A stretch of 64,000 nt of DNA from the NCBI GenBank assembly GCA_003599575.1, contig QZKV01000065.1, positions 124,001 through 188,000 of the forward strand, given 5' to 3'. Positions 34,849-42,454 of the stretch are shown piece by piece (position 1 is the stretch's first letter; every line of letters starts with the position of its first letter). The DNA comes from Desulfobacteraceae bacterium. GTDB lineage: Bacteria; Desulfobacterota; Desulfobacteria; Desulfobacterales; Desulfosarcinaceae. Position numbers and translations under genes: made by a program. Under the pieces are notes generated by a model. It saw only the letters and a program-made list of their open reading frames with translations, did not search any database and was not told where the DNA came from.

Positions 34849-35439
34849 ATGAAGCTGAACGAGCTCGAACAAAAAATATGGCAGCGGATTTCATCCGACC
34901 TGAGCAAGGAGGTGGTGGCAAGTCCGGATCACGTGGAGCGCATGACCGGCTGGTGCCGCAAGCTGGGCCCTGCCGAGGGCGCGGACATGCAAAGCCTGGT
35001 GGCGGGCGCCCTGGTTCACGATATCGGCGTGCTGCATGACAGGAAGTACCATTACGTCGTGGGCAGACCCTTCGCGGTAGAAATATTGCGCGATGCCGGT
35101 TTGCCCGAGGAGAAGATCGAACCGGCCTTGCACGTGCTCGAATCGCACAGCCGCTACGGCGGCCCGAACCCCGAGTCAATCGAAGCCCGGGTGGGCCAGG
35201 ACGCCGACGCACTGGAATACATCGGCGCCATCGGCATCCTGAGGGCCGTCGTCCGCGGGATGACCGACGGGTCTTTCAACGGGCGGATCAGCGATTTTCC
35301 GGATTACCTCAAAAATCTGCTCAAAAAAGTGGAAGGCACCTTCCATACGGAAGCGGCCCGCAAGATCGGAACACAGCGAATTGAGTACATGCGTCGATTC
35401 CTCGAACGCATCGAATCGGAACTTGCCGGCGAGGTTTGA
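34849..35439 (+). CDS. HD-domain metal-dependent hydrolase-like protein
   Basis: This 196-residue protein has an HD phosphohydrolase domain: DHVERMTGWCRKLG, then GALVHDIGVLHDRKYHYVVG with the HD pair at about residue 60, LESHSRYGGPNP, and the late Asp in VGQDADALEYIGAIGILR. HD proteins hydrolyse phosphate esters or nucleotides. Its presence inside a CoA-ligase/lyase operon is unusual; a repair or regulatory role is possible. It starts 12 bp after the ligase alpha gene behind AAGGAACC, and its stop TGA directly abuts the ATG of the lyase gene. Confidence 0.8.
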   Translation: MKLNELEQKIWQRISSDLSKEVVASPDHVERMTGWCRKLGPAEGADMQSLVAGALVHDIGVLHDRKYHYVVGRPFAVEILRDAGLPEEKIEPALHVLESHSRYGGPNPESIEARVGQDADALEYIGAIGILRAVVRGMTDGSFNGRISDFPDYLKNLLKKVEGTFHTEAARKIGTQRIEYMRRFLERIESELAGEV

Positions 35440-36348
35440 ATGAAAGCAATCGATTTATTGAGGTCGGCCCTGTTTGTCCCCGGCAACCGGCCCGAGCGCA
35501 TCGACAAGGCTGTGGCCACGGCGGCCGATATCGTGATCATCGATCTCGAAGATGCCGTGCCGATCGCCGAAAAAAAAGCCGTGCTTCCGATCGTGCGCAA
35601 AAAGCTGAACGAGCACAGGACGCACCGGATGATGGTGCGTGTTAATGCCTTTGAAACCGGCCTGACCCAAGGCGATCTGGCCGGCATCGTCGGGCCGGGA
35701 GTCTGCGCGGTCATGCTGCCCAAAGTGCAGAGCGCTGCAGACATCGTGCACATGGCCAAACTCATCCTGGCGGCGGAAGACGCCTCGGGCATCGAACGGG
35801 GCTCACTGGGCCTGGTGGCACTGGTCGAAACGGCCTTGGGCGTGGAAAACGCTTATGCGATTGCGGCCGCGCAAACCCATCCGCAGCGTCTCCACACGAT
35901 TGCTTTCGGTGCAGCGGATTTCACTTTGGACATGGGGATAAGGATATCCAAAACCGGGGAAGAACTTGCTTTTCCGCGGGCCAGGATCGCAGTGGCCTGC
36001 CGTGCGGCGGGTATCGCCCCACCGCTGGACACACCCTGGATGATCGATCTGAAGGATCGCGAGGCGTTTGAGGCCGATGTCGTTCGGGGAAGGTGTTTAG
36101 GCTATCGAGGCAAACTGTGCATCCACCCCAATCAAGTCGATTTCTGCAACCGGACGTTTTCGCCCTCGGAAGAAGAAATCGTTTTTGCCGCCAAGGTGGT
36201 TGAAGCCTTTGAAGCGGCTGAAGCCGCCGGGCAAGCGGCCATACAGGTGGAAGGCAAATTCGTCGACTACCCAGTGGTCGCGCAGTCCAGAAGAATTTTG
36301 GCGTTTGCAGATACAATCGGCCGAGTGGCGATAACTGACAAGCAATAG
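35440..36348 (+). CDS. CitE/HpcH-family acyl-CoA lyase (malyl-CoA / citramalyl-CoA lyase-like)
   Basis: The 302-residue TIM-barrel enzyme has the family blocks RSALFVPGNRPERIDKA, VIIDLEDAVP (catalytic acidic cluster), VRVNAFETG, VMLPKVQSAADI, LVALVETALGVENA (metal-binding Glu), FGAADFTLDMG (metal-binding Asp) and GKLCIHPNQVD. It splits a 3-hydroxyacyl-CoA into acetyl-CoA and an oxo acid: malyl-CoA gives glyoxylate, citramalyl-CoA gives pyruvate. The adjacent CoA ligase would make its substrate. Citrate lyase is excluded because no CitD/CitF genes are near. Confidence 0.9.
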   Translation: MKAIDLLRSALFVPGNRPERIDKAVATAADIVIIDLEDAVPIAEKKAVLPIVRKKLNEHRTHRMMVRVNAFETGLTQGDLAGIVGPGVCAVMLPKVQSAADIVHMAKLILAAEDASGIERGSLGLVALVETALGVENAYAIAAAQTHPQRLHTIAFGAADFTLDMGIRISKTGEELAFPRARIAVACRAAGIAPPLDTPWMIDLKDREAFEADVVRGRCLGYRGKLCIHPNQVDFCNRTFSPSEEEIVFAAKVVEAFEAAEAAGQAAIQVEGKFVDYPVVAQSRRILAFADTIGRVAITDKQ

Positions 36349-36358
36349 CGAGGCGGAA

Positions 36359-36574
36359 ATGGGAGAATTTATAAGAGTGCACATTGACCAGGAAAAATGC
36401 AAAAGTCCGGATGAGGTGAAAGCCTGGGCCAGCGTCTGTCCGGTAGGCATTTTCAAAGTGCACGATGGAAAGGCGTATGTCGTCGAAGAAAATGAGGATG
36501 AATGCACATTTTGCGGGCTTTGCCTGCAGGTCTGCCGAAGCGGGGCTGTGACGATTGAAAAACTCTACGAATGA
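36359..36574 (+). CDS. FixX-like ferredoxin
   Basis: The 71-residue protein has the C-terminal cluster motif CTFCGLCLQVC and a second set of Cys near CKSPDEVKAWASVCPVGIF, one of which completes the iron-sulfur ligation. It resembles FixX and NIL/4Fe-4S ferredoxin-like proteins that accept electrons from flavoproteins. It starts 10 bp after the lyase gene, behind GAGGCGGAA. In this operon it could serve the succinate-dehydrogenase-like complex or the AOR homologue. Confidence 0.85.
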   Translation: MGEFIRVHIDQEKCKSPDEVKAWASVCPVGIFKVHDGKAYVVEENEDECTFCGLCLQVCRSGAVTIEKLYE

Positions 36575-36623
36575 TTGAAAGTTCTGCGGTCGCTTACCTC
36601 CTCTTATTCAGGAAAGGGCAGTC

Positions 36624-37310
36624 ATGTTGGCTCTAAAAAGCATAAATGAAATCAAGCCGTCGGGCCTGGGTGATCAGGTGGCCCGCGCGCTGGCCGAAGC
36701 GATTCTCGAAGGCGAATTCAAAGGCGGCGACCAACTGCTTGAAATGGAGCTCCAGGCCCACTTCGGTATCAGCCGCTCTCCATTGCGCGAGGCTTTCCGC
36801 GAGCTGGAAAAACAGGGTCTGGTGGTCATTGTTCCGCGCAAAGGGACTTATGTCAAACGCATTACACGCAAGGACATAGAAGAACATTTTCCGGTTCGGG
36901 CGGAGTTGGAGGGGCTGGCGGCACGACTGGCGGCCTCCCATATAAATCAAACCGCTCTGGACGTCATGGGGGATCTGCTCGAAAAAATGAGAGATGCGGT
37001 CAGGAGCGGGGATACCAAGACCTACTATTCGAACCATCTGTTGTTCCACGAGACCTTCATCAATCTGGCCGGCAACGAACTGCTCCTGGGACTGCTGAAA
37101 AATCTCCGCATGCAAAGTCTGTGGCATCGTTTTTCCTACCAGTACTACCAGGAGGATCTTCGGAAAGCCTTCGAGGTGCACGGGGAGATTTTGGATCTGT
37201 TCAGGGCATCGCCGCCGGTACCCGAAGCAGTCGGGCGCAAAGTGGCCGAACATATCCATGTCGCCTTGGAGCGCTTTCTTACCTATCTGGATGATTACGA
37301 GCAGGGTTAG
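36624..37310 (+). CDS. GntR-family transcriptional regulator (FCD domain)
   Basis: The 228-residue regulator has an N-terminal winged helix (LADQ-like entry GLGDQVARALAEAILEGEF, recognition region LQAHFGISRSPLREAFRELEKQGLVVIVPRKGTYV at about residues 45-80). The C-terminal FCD domain has the metal-binding Asp/His residues in SNHLLFHETFINLAGN and a late VAEHIHVALE. Such regulators bind TNGTNNNACNA-like palindromes and sense carboxylic acids. Two copies of ATTGTCGACAAT occur at the promoters of the two catabolic units around it, so it is the most likely regulator of both. AGGAAAGGG precedes the start. Confidence 0.92.
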   Translation: MLALKSINEIKPSGLGDQVARALAEAILEGEFKGGDQLLEMELQAHFGISRSPLREAFRELEKQGLVVIVPRKGTYVKRITRKDIEEHFPVRAELEGLAARLAASHINQTALDVMGDLLEKMRDAVRSGDTKTYYSNHLLFHETFINLAGNELLLGLLKNLRMQSLWHRFSYQYYQEDLRKAFEVHGEILDLFRASPPVPEAVGRKVAEHIHVALERFLTYLDDYEQG

Positions 37311-37378
37311 CGCGCTATCACCGGCCCAAATGATTTCAAGCTCCCGAGGTTCCATATCCATAGTTCAGGAGAAAGCAA

Positions 37379-38200
37379 ATGGCGGATGCGGTGTCTGTAG
37401 TCAAAAGAATGAACCTGAAGGTTCAGCCATTGGTCGAATTTTTTGAAAGGCTGGCGAGTATCCGGGGCTGGCCCTTTCTGGCCTCCTGGGCCCACCGCGT
37501 CACCGGGGTAGTGTTAGTTGTTTATATCGGCTTTCACATCATCACTTTATCCTCCTTGATCGACCCTGTAAAATTCGATGCCAAGATGAAAATACTTGGC
37601 TTTGTGCTCTTCGTCTTTCTGGAATTTCTACTCGTTTTGCCCGTGATCTACCATGCGCTCAACGGCGGCCGGGTGATCCTCTACGAGGTATTCGAGTATC
37701 GGCGCGACCAGATGGTTCTCCTGTGGGTGGTTGCTCTGGGCGCCCTTTACACCTTCTTGCTGGCCTTCTTCATGATAGCCGGAAACCAGAGTGTTTCAGC
37801 GCCTTTTTTCTGGGTCTACACGGCGGCCGCCGCTGGTTGCGTGACCTATATCACGGTCAAAAAGCTCCGCGCATCCGGTGCTTCCGTGTTCTGGAAGTTT
37901 CAACGGATTTCCGGCGCATTTCTTTTCCTGATGGTGCCTGCGCATATGCTCTTTATGCATCTCAACCCGGCCATGGGCCACGATTCCCAGGTCATCATCG
38001 CGCGCATGGGCAATCTCTTTATCAAGATCGTCGATCTGGGCCTGGTGGCCGGTGTGCTCTACCACGGGGGCTACGGCCTCTACTCCATCGGTCAGGATTA
38101 CATTACTTCATCGAGGGCCAAGACCGGTATGCTGGCAGTGCTGATTTGCATCGCCCTGGTATTCGCCTGGAAAGGCCTCAAGCTGATCGTGCTGATCTAA
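37379..38200 (+). CDS. sdhC: Succinate dehydrogenase/fumarate reductase cytochrome b subunit
   Basis: The 273-residue membrane anchor has five to six predicted helices. Candidate haem ligands lie in the first helix region (WAHRVTG), YIGFHIITL, PVIYHALNGGR, VPAHMLFMHLNP and GVLYHGGYG. The single large subunit and several His fit the di-haem (type B, Wolinella-like) anchor used with menaquinone. It holds the SdhAB module to the membrane and exchanges electrons with the quinone pool. It begins 68 bp after gntR behind CAGGAGAAAG and precedes sdhA by 12 bp. Confidence 0.86.
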   Translation: MADAVSVVKRMNLKVQPLVEFFERLASIRGWPFLASWAHRVTGVVLVVYIGFHIITLSSLIDPVKFDAKMKILGFVLFVFLEFLLVLPVIYHALNGGRVILYEVFEYRRDQMVLLWVVALGALYTFLLAFFMIAGNQSVSAPFFWVYTAAAAGCVTYITVKKLRASGASVFWKFQRISGAFLFLMVPAHMLFMHLNPAMGHDSQVIIARMGNLFIKIVDLGLVAGVLYHGGYGLYSIGQDYITSSRAKTGMLAVLICIALVFAWKGLKLIVLI

Positions 38201-38212
38201 CAAGGAGCCGCC

Positions 38213-40009
38213 ATGCAAGCAGATTTCAAAATAAGCGCCACCATTCGGTGTGATGCGCTGATCATCGGCGCGGGCGGCGCGGGACTGCGCTGCGCCGCGG
38301 AAATCCTGGAGCGCAAGCCCGATGCGCAGATCATTGCCTTGACCAAAGTAGCGCACCCGCAGAAATCGCATACATCGACCGCCCAGGGCGGACTGGCCGC
38401 CGTCGATCCCCGCGATCCCAACGACGCCAACATTTTCCACATGTTTGATACGTGGAAAGGGTCCGATTGTACCGCTGATCAAAACGTGGTCAAGAAAATC
38501 TGCGAGTCGGCCTGGGAGCAGATCTTGTGGCTGGAAAACCGCGGGATGCATTTTTCGCGCGACCAGCAGGGCCGCCTCAGCAAGCGTACATTCGGGGGCC
38601 ACACGCGCAATTTTGGAGAGGCTTCGGCCTTCCGCGCCGTCTTCGAGGCCGACCGGACCGGCAAAGGCATCATGGATACCGGCTGGGGAGAGTGCCTGAA
38701 GCGCGGCATTCGCTTTATCCACCAGTGCATGGCGGTTGAATTGCTGATCAAGGACCGGCAGTGTACCGGCTGCATCGTTTTTCAGCAGAAAACAGGCACC
38801 TTTGTGCAGATCCTGGCCAAGGCGACCGTTTTCGCCTCGGGCGGCAGCGGCCAGGTGTTCAAGGTGACGACCAACTGCCGGCAGAACACCGGAGACGGCC
38901 TGGCCCTTGTGCTGGAAGCCGGTCTGCCGGTCATGGACCCGGAGGCGGTTCAATTTCATCCGACCGGCATTGTGGGGCCCGGTATTCTGGCCAGTGAAAC
39001 GCTGCGTTCGGTGGGCGGCATTTTGCGCAACAAAGACGAAGAGCCTTTTATGGCCAAATACGCCCCCAAGATGAAAGAGCTCGCGCCCAGGGATTTGGTT
39101 GCCCGCGCCATCGAAACGGAGATTCGTGAAGGCCGGGGCATTCTGAACCCGGATCACAATATCCCGCATGTCTGGATCGATCTGCGGCACCTGCCGGCCG
39201 AGGTGCACGAACAGCAGATTCCGGAAGTGGTCAGCTTCTTCAAACACTATGTCAATCTGGACCCGCGAACCGAGCTTTGCCCTGTCCGGCCGAGCAACCA
39301 CTACCATATGGGCGGTATCCCGACCAACGAATTCGGCGAGGTTCAGGATGCCCGTCAAAGAATCGTGGAAGGACTCTATGCCGTGGGCGAGTGCGCTGCG
39401 GCCAGCTTCCATGGCTTTAACCGGCTGGGCACCAATTCGATCCTGGAACTCATCACCATGGGCAAGCACATCGGCGAACGGGTGATAGAACGGCTGGGCA
39501 AGGAGTCATCCGTGAGATCCGATGCCCCGGCCGAGCGCTTTCGAGAGAAATTCACGGGCTATTTCGCCGCCGGCGGACAAGACAACATCGGCCTGATCAG
39601 AAACGCCTTGCGCTCGGTCATGACCGATAAAGTCAGCGTATTTCGCACGGAGACCGGCATCACTGAAGCGATCGAAACCCTGCGCGAACTCAAGGTGCGG
39701 GCGCGGAGAACCCAAATCGGCGGACAAAGCCTGGCCATGAACCAGGAGCTTGTGCAACGCTGGGAAATCGACAACCTGCTGGCCGTGGCGATGGCGATTT
39801 GTGAAGCGGCCTTGCACAGAAAGGAATCGCGCGGCGCTCATTTCCGGGATGATTTCCCCGTGCGCAGCGATGATTTCAACTATCACACCCTGGTGAGCAT
39901 GCCGGAATTCGGAAATGCGGAACTCGGCCGGCGGGAGGTGGATATGAGCATCTTCCAGGCTCGAGGAGCAACATACGAGAAATTTGGCATCATCGAACGT
40001 AAATACTAG
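38213..40009 (+). CDS. sdhA: Succinate dehydrogenase/fumarate reductase flavoprotein subunit
   Basis: This 598-residue flavoprotein has DALIIGAGGAGLRCAAEI (FAD dinucleotide fold) and SHTSTAQGGLAA, whose His is the usual covalent FAD anchor. QFHPTGIVGPGILASETLRSVGGIL carries the substrate His/Thr, RDLVARAIETEIREGRG the catalytic Arg, and SNHYHMGGIPTNEFGEV the second substrate His. The substitution SHTSTAQGG for SHTVAAQGG, and NHYHMGG for VHYTMGG, are mild departures that could reflect a substrate larger than succinate. It oxidises a saturated dicarboxylate to its trans-unsaturated form or the reverse. It is in the order C-A-B with its partners. Confidence 0.93.
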   Translation: MQADFKISATIRCDALIIGAGGAGLRCAAEILERKPDAQIIALTKVAHPQKSHTSTAQGGLAAVDPRDPNDANIFHMFDTWKGSDCTADQNVVKKICESAWEQILWLENRGMHFSRDQQGRLSKRTFGGHTRNFGEASAFRAVFEADRTGKGIMDTGWGECLKRGIRFIHQCMAVELLIKDRQCTGCIVFQQKTGTFVQILAKATVFASGGSGQVFKVTTNCRQNTGDGLALVLEAGLPVMDPEAVQFHPTGIVGPGILASETLRSVGGILRNKDEEPFMAKYAPKMKELAPRDLVARAIETEIREGRGILNPDHNIPHVWIDLRHLPAEVHEQQIPEVVSFFKHYVNLDPRTELCPVRPSNHYHMGGIPTNEFGEVQDARQRIVEGLYAVGECAAASFHGFNRLGTNSILELITMGKHIGERVIERLGKESSVRSDAPAERFREKFTGYFAAGGQDNIGLIRNALRSVMTDKVSVFRTETGITEAIETLRELKVRARRTQIGGQSLAMNQELVQRWEIDNLLAVAMAICEAALHRKESRGAHFRDDFPVRSDDFNYHTLVSMPEFGNAELGRREVDMSIFQARGATYEKFGIIERKY

Positions 40010-40053
40010 AACAAAACCGCGCTGCAGCGGACTTTTCAACGGCAGGTAAAGCT

Positions 40054-40761
40054 ATGACGACATATGACATCACTCTGAAAATACACCGGTACGATCCTGA
40101 TCAGGAAAAATCGTGGGTGCAGACCTACCAGCTGAAAGCCGGGCGCATCATGCGGTTTGTCGATCTGCTGCGCAAAATCAATGACGAACAGGACCCGACC
40201 CTGGCCTGGGGATCTTCCTGCGAACACGGGCAGTGCGGCACCTGTTCCATGAAAATCAATGGCAAACCGCTGCTGGCGTGCGAACTTCTCGTGGAAAACG
40301 CGGTCGCTCAATTCGGCACGACCACTTTCAAGGTCGAACCCCTTGATGTAGCGCCCATCGTGCGCGACCTGGTGATCGACACGGAAAAGGCATACCAGAG
40401 GCTCGACAAGATCAAACCCTACATCATCAATCCCAAGCCGCAGCCCGGTGAAGGCAAGGAACACCTGATCGACCCGAAGGCGTTGGAGCGCTACGTGGCG
40501 GCGACCCGCTGCATCAATTGCTTTTGCTGCACCTCGGCCTGCATGTCCGGCCATAAGAATTTCCTCGGCCCCAACGCCATGCTGGCCACCATCGTACGGG
40601 TAATGGATCCGCGCGAGCAGGAGAAAGCAGAACGGCTGCAATGCTTGTACAGCAATGAAGGGGTGTACCGCTGCCATTCGTCCCAGGCCTGCTCGTTTGT
40701 CTGTCCCAAAGAGATCGACGTGGCCCATTATATTGCGCTCGCCAAAGCCGGAACGCTGTAA
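40054..40761 (+). CDS. sdhB: Succinate dehydrogenase/fumarate reductase iron-sulfur subunit
   Basis: The 235-residue protein has the [2Fe-2S] motif SSCEHGQCGTCSMKINGKPLLAC (about residues 53-75). The two C-terminal clusters are CINCFCCTSAC and CHSSQACSFVCPKEID. The three-cluster order is that of all SdhB/FrdB proteins. It wires the flavoprotein to the cytochrome b subunit. CAGGTAAAGCT precedes the ATG. It is followed by a nested hairpin repeat before the hydratase genes. Confidence 0.93.
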   Translation: MTTYDITLKIHRYDPDQEKSWVQTYQLKAGRIMRFVDLLRKINDEQDPTLAWGSSCEHGQCGTCSMKINGKPLLACELLVENAVAQFGTTTFKVEPLDVAPIVRDLVIDTEKAYQRLDKIKPYIINPKPQPGEGKEHLIDPKALERYVAATRCINCFCCTSACMSGHKNFLGPNAMLATIVRVMDPREQEKAERLQCLYSNEGVYRCHSSQACSFVCPKEIDVAHYIALAKAGTL

Positions 40762-40799
40762 AGAAGATGAAAGTTGAGGCATTCTGTCTTTTATATCTT

Positions 40800-40887
40800 A
40801 ATCGTACCCGTACGCGTACTCAGGGAAGCGGTCCTCGTACGCGAATGGGTTAAGGGTTCGAGTACGAGCACGCGTACGCGTACGATT
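40800..40887. repeat. 88-bp nested inverted repeat rich in GTACGCGTAC
   Basis: Outer arms 40800-40819 and 40868-40887 (20 bp, two mismatches) enclose inner arms CTCGTACGCGAA (40834-40845) and TTCGAGTACGAG (40857-40868), one mismatch. The whole forms a long two-step hairpin. It sits between sdhB and the hydratase alpha gene, within a likely operon, so it is either a mobile palindrome or an intercistronic RNA structure. The first in-frame ATG of the next gene overlaps it and is therefore unlikely to be used. Confidence 0.75.
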
Positions 40888-40927
40888 GGTGGCAGGATGG
40901 CTGGATTCGAACTTTGAAGGTGCCAAG

Positions 40928-41767
40928 ATGCGCGAGATCCTAACGGAAGAAATTACGCGGCACGTTCGCGATCTGGCCATGCGGGCCGCAACGGATCTCG
41001 GAGATGATGTGCGCGATGCCCTTGAGCGGGCGCAAGCGGCCGAGACTTCGCCGACCGGCCTCGACATCCTCGGCCGGCTGATTGAAAATGCGGACATTGC
41101 CCGGCGTGAAAAAATTCCGATGTGCCAGGACACCGGCATGGCCGTGGTGTTCATCGAAATGGGGCAGGAGGTGCACATCCAAGGCGGCTTGCTGACCGAA
41201 GCCATTCATGAAGGGGTCCGGCAGGGCTATGCGGACGGATACTTGCGCAAAAGCGTCTGCGATCCCATCACCCGGCAAAATACGGGGGACAACACGCCGG
41301 CCGTGATTCATCTGGAGCTCGTCGCAGGCGAACGCTTCAAGATCACCCTGGCCCTGAAAGGTTTCGGATCGGAGAATATGAGCCGCGTCACCCTGCTGCC
41401 GCCGTCCGCCGGCATCGAAGGCGCCAGGGATTTCATCGTTCAGCGGGTGGCCGAGGCGGGTCCCAATCCCTGCCCTCCCACCATTATCGGTGTGGGTATC
41501 GGGGGGACAATGGAAATGGCTGCCCTAATGGCCAAGAAGGCCTTGCTGAGACCTTTGGGTTCAACCCATCCCGATCCGCAAATCGGCCGTATGGAAAGCG
41601 AATGGCTGGCGCGCATCAACTGCCTCGGTATAGGACCGCAGGGTCTGGGAGGAAGGGTGACCGCCCTGGCGGTGCATATCAATACCATGCCGACCCATAT
41701 CGCCAGCATCCCGGTGGCCGTAAATATTCAGTGCCATGCTTCCCGGCATAAAGCGGCCGAACTTTGA
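40928..41767 (+). CDS. Class I fumarase/tartrate dehydratase-like hydratase, alpha subunit
   Basis: The 279-residue protein is the FumA N-terminal-type subunit. The [4Fe-4S] ligands are the Cys in IPMCQDTGMAVVF, the Cys in GPNPCPPTIIGVGIGGTMEMAALMAK and the Cys in ARINCLGIGPQGLGG. It adds water across the double bond of fumarate, mesaconate or a related diacid. The start is ATG 40928 (MREILTEEI), the family norm; ATG 40886 overlaps the hairpin. It is followed by the beta subunit. With the flavoprotein, ligase and lyase it supplies the hydration step of an oxidise-hydrate-activate-cleave route. Confidence 0.92.
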   Translation: MREILTEEITRHVRDLAMRAATDLGDDVRDALERAQAAETSPTGLDILGRLIENADIARREKIPMCQDTGMAVVFIEMGQEVHIQGGLLTEAIHEGVRQGYADGYLRKSVCDPITRQNTGDNTPAVIHLELVAGERFKITLALKGFGSENMSRVTLLPPSAGIEGARDFIVQRVAEAGPNPCPPTIIGVGIGGTMEMAALMAKKALLRPLGSTHPDPQIGRMESEWLARINCLGIGPQGLGGRVTALAVHINTMPTHIASIPVAVNIQCHASRHKAAEL

Positions 41768-41817
41768 TTCAGCCCCAAGAAGGCTTGGATTTGACGGGAA
41801 CCTACAGAGGTGAGGAA

Positions 41818-42384
41818 ATGGATTCGACGGTCCATCTGCAAACCCCCTTGGACTCGGCAGGGGTTGAAAGCCTGCGCTCCGGCGACCGGGTGTTGCTCAG
41901 CGGGGTCATCTACACGGCCCGGGACGCCGCTCACAAACGCCTGGTGGCGATCATTGCAGAAAATGGTGCCCTGCCCTTAGATTTGGAAGGACAGATCATA
42001 TACTATGTCGGACCCACGCCCGCCAGACCGGGCGCGCCGATCGGCGCGGCCGGGCCGACCACCAGCTACCGGATGGACCCTTACGCCCCCGCATTGATCG
42101 CGCGCGGCTTGAAAGGCATGATCGGAAAAGGCGTGCGCGGGCCTTCGGTGAAGGAAGCCATGCGACGGTTCAAGGCCGTTTACATGGCGGCCATCGGAGG
42201 CGCGGGGGCGCTCATGGCCCAATCGGTGCGATCGGCCGAGATGGTGGCCTATCCGGAACTGGGCGCCGAGGCGATCCGGCGCTTGGTCATCGAGAATATG
42301 CCCTTGATCGTGGTCAACGATACCTGCGGGGGCGATTTATACGAAGAAGGCATGAAGGCCTACAGGCGCCCGTTCACTTCATAG
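41818..42384 (+). CDS. Class I fumarase/tartrate dehydratase-like hydratase, beta subunit
   Basis: This 188-residue protein matches FumA C-terminal/TtdB subunits: LRSGDRVLLSGVIYTARDAAHKRL, the block IIYYVGPTPARPGAPIGAAGPTTSYRMDPYAPALIARGLKGMIGKG, and MPLIVVNDTCGGDLYEEG. The open frame extends to a TTG at 41764 overlapping the alpha stop, but ATG 41818 has a good GAGGTGAGGAA site and the conserved N-terminus. It completes the active site with the alpha subunit. Confidence 0.91.
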   Translation: MDSTVHLQTPLDSAGVESLRSGDRVLLSGVIYTARDAAHKRLVAIIAENGALPLDLEGQIIYYVGPTPARPGAPIGAAGPTTSYRMDPYAPALIARGLKGMIGKGVRGPSVKEAMRRFKAVYMAAIGGAGALMAQSVRSAEMVAYPELGAEAIRRLVIENMPLIVVNDTCGGDLYEEGMKAYRRPFTS

Positions 42385-42454
42385 TGAAAAGCTGGCGTGC
42401 CCATACAGGCCGTTTCTGGATGCCGATCTATCAACTCTAGGATTGGAGGGTAGC

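Noticed and set aside
35440-36348. Citrate lyase beta subunit
   Set aside because: No acyl-carrier CitD, CitF or CitC-type genes nearby; CoA-ligase neighbours point to malyl- or citramalyl-CoA lyase instead.
40880-40920. tRNA T-arm-like GGATTCGAAC
   Set aside because: No acceptor, D or anticodon arms can be folded around it; it lies at the 5' end of the hydratase gene. No tRNA or rRNA was found elsewhere.
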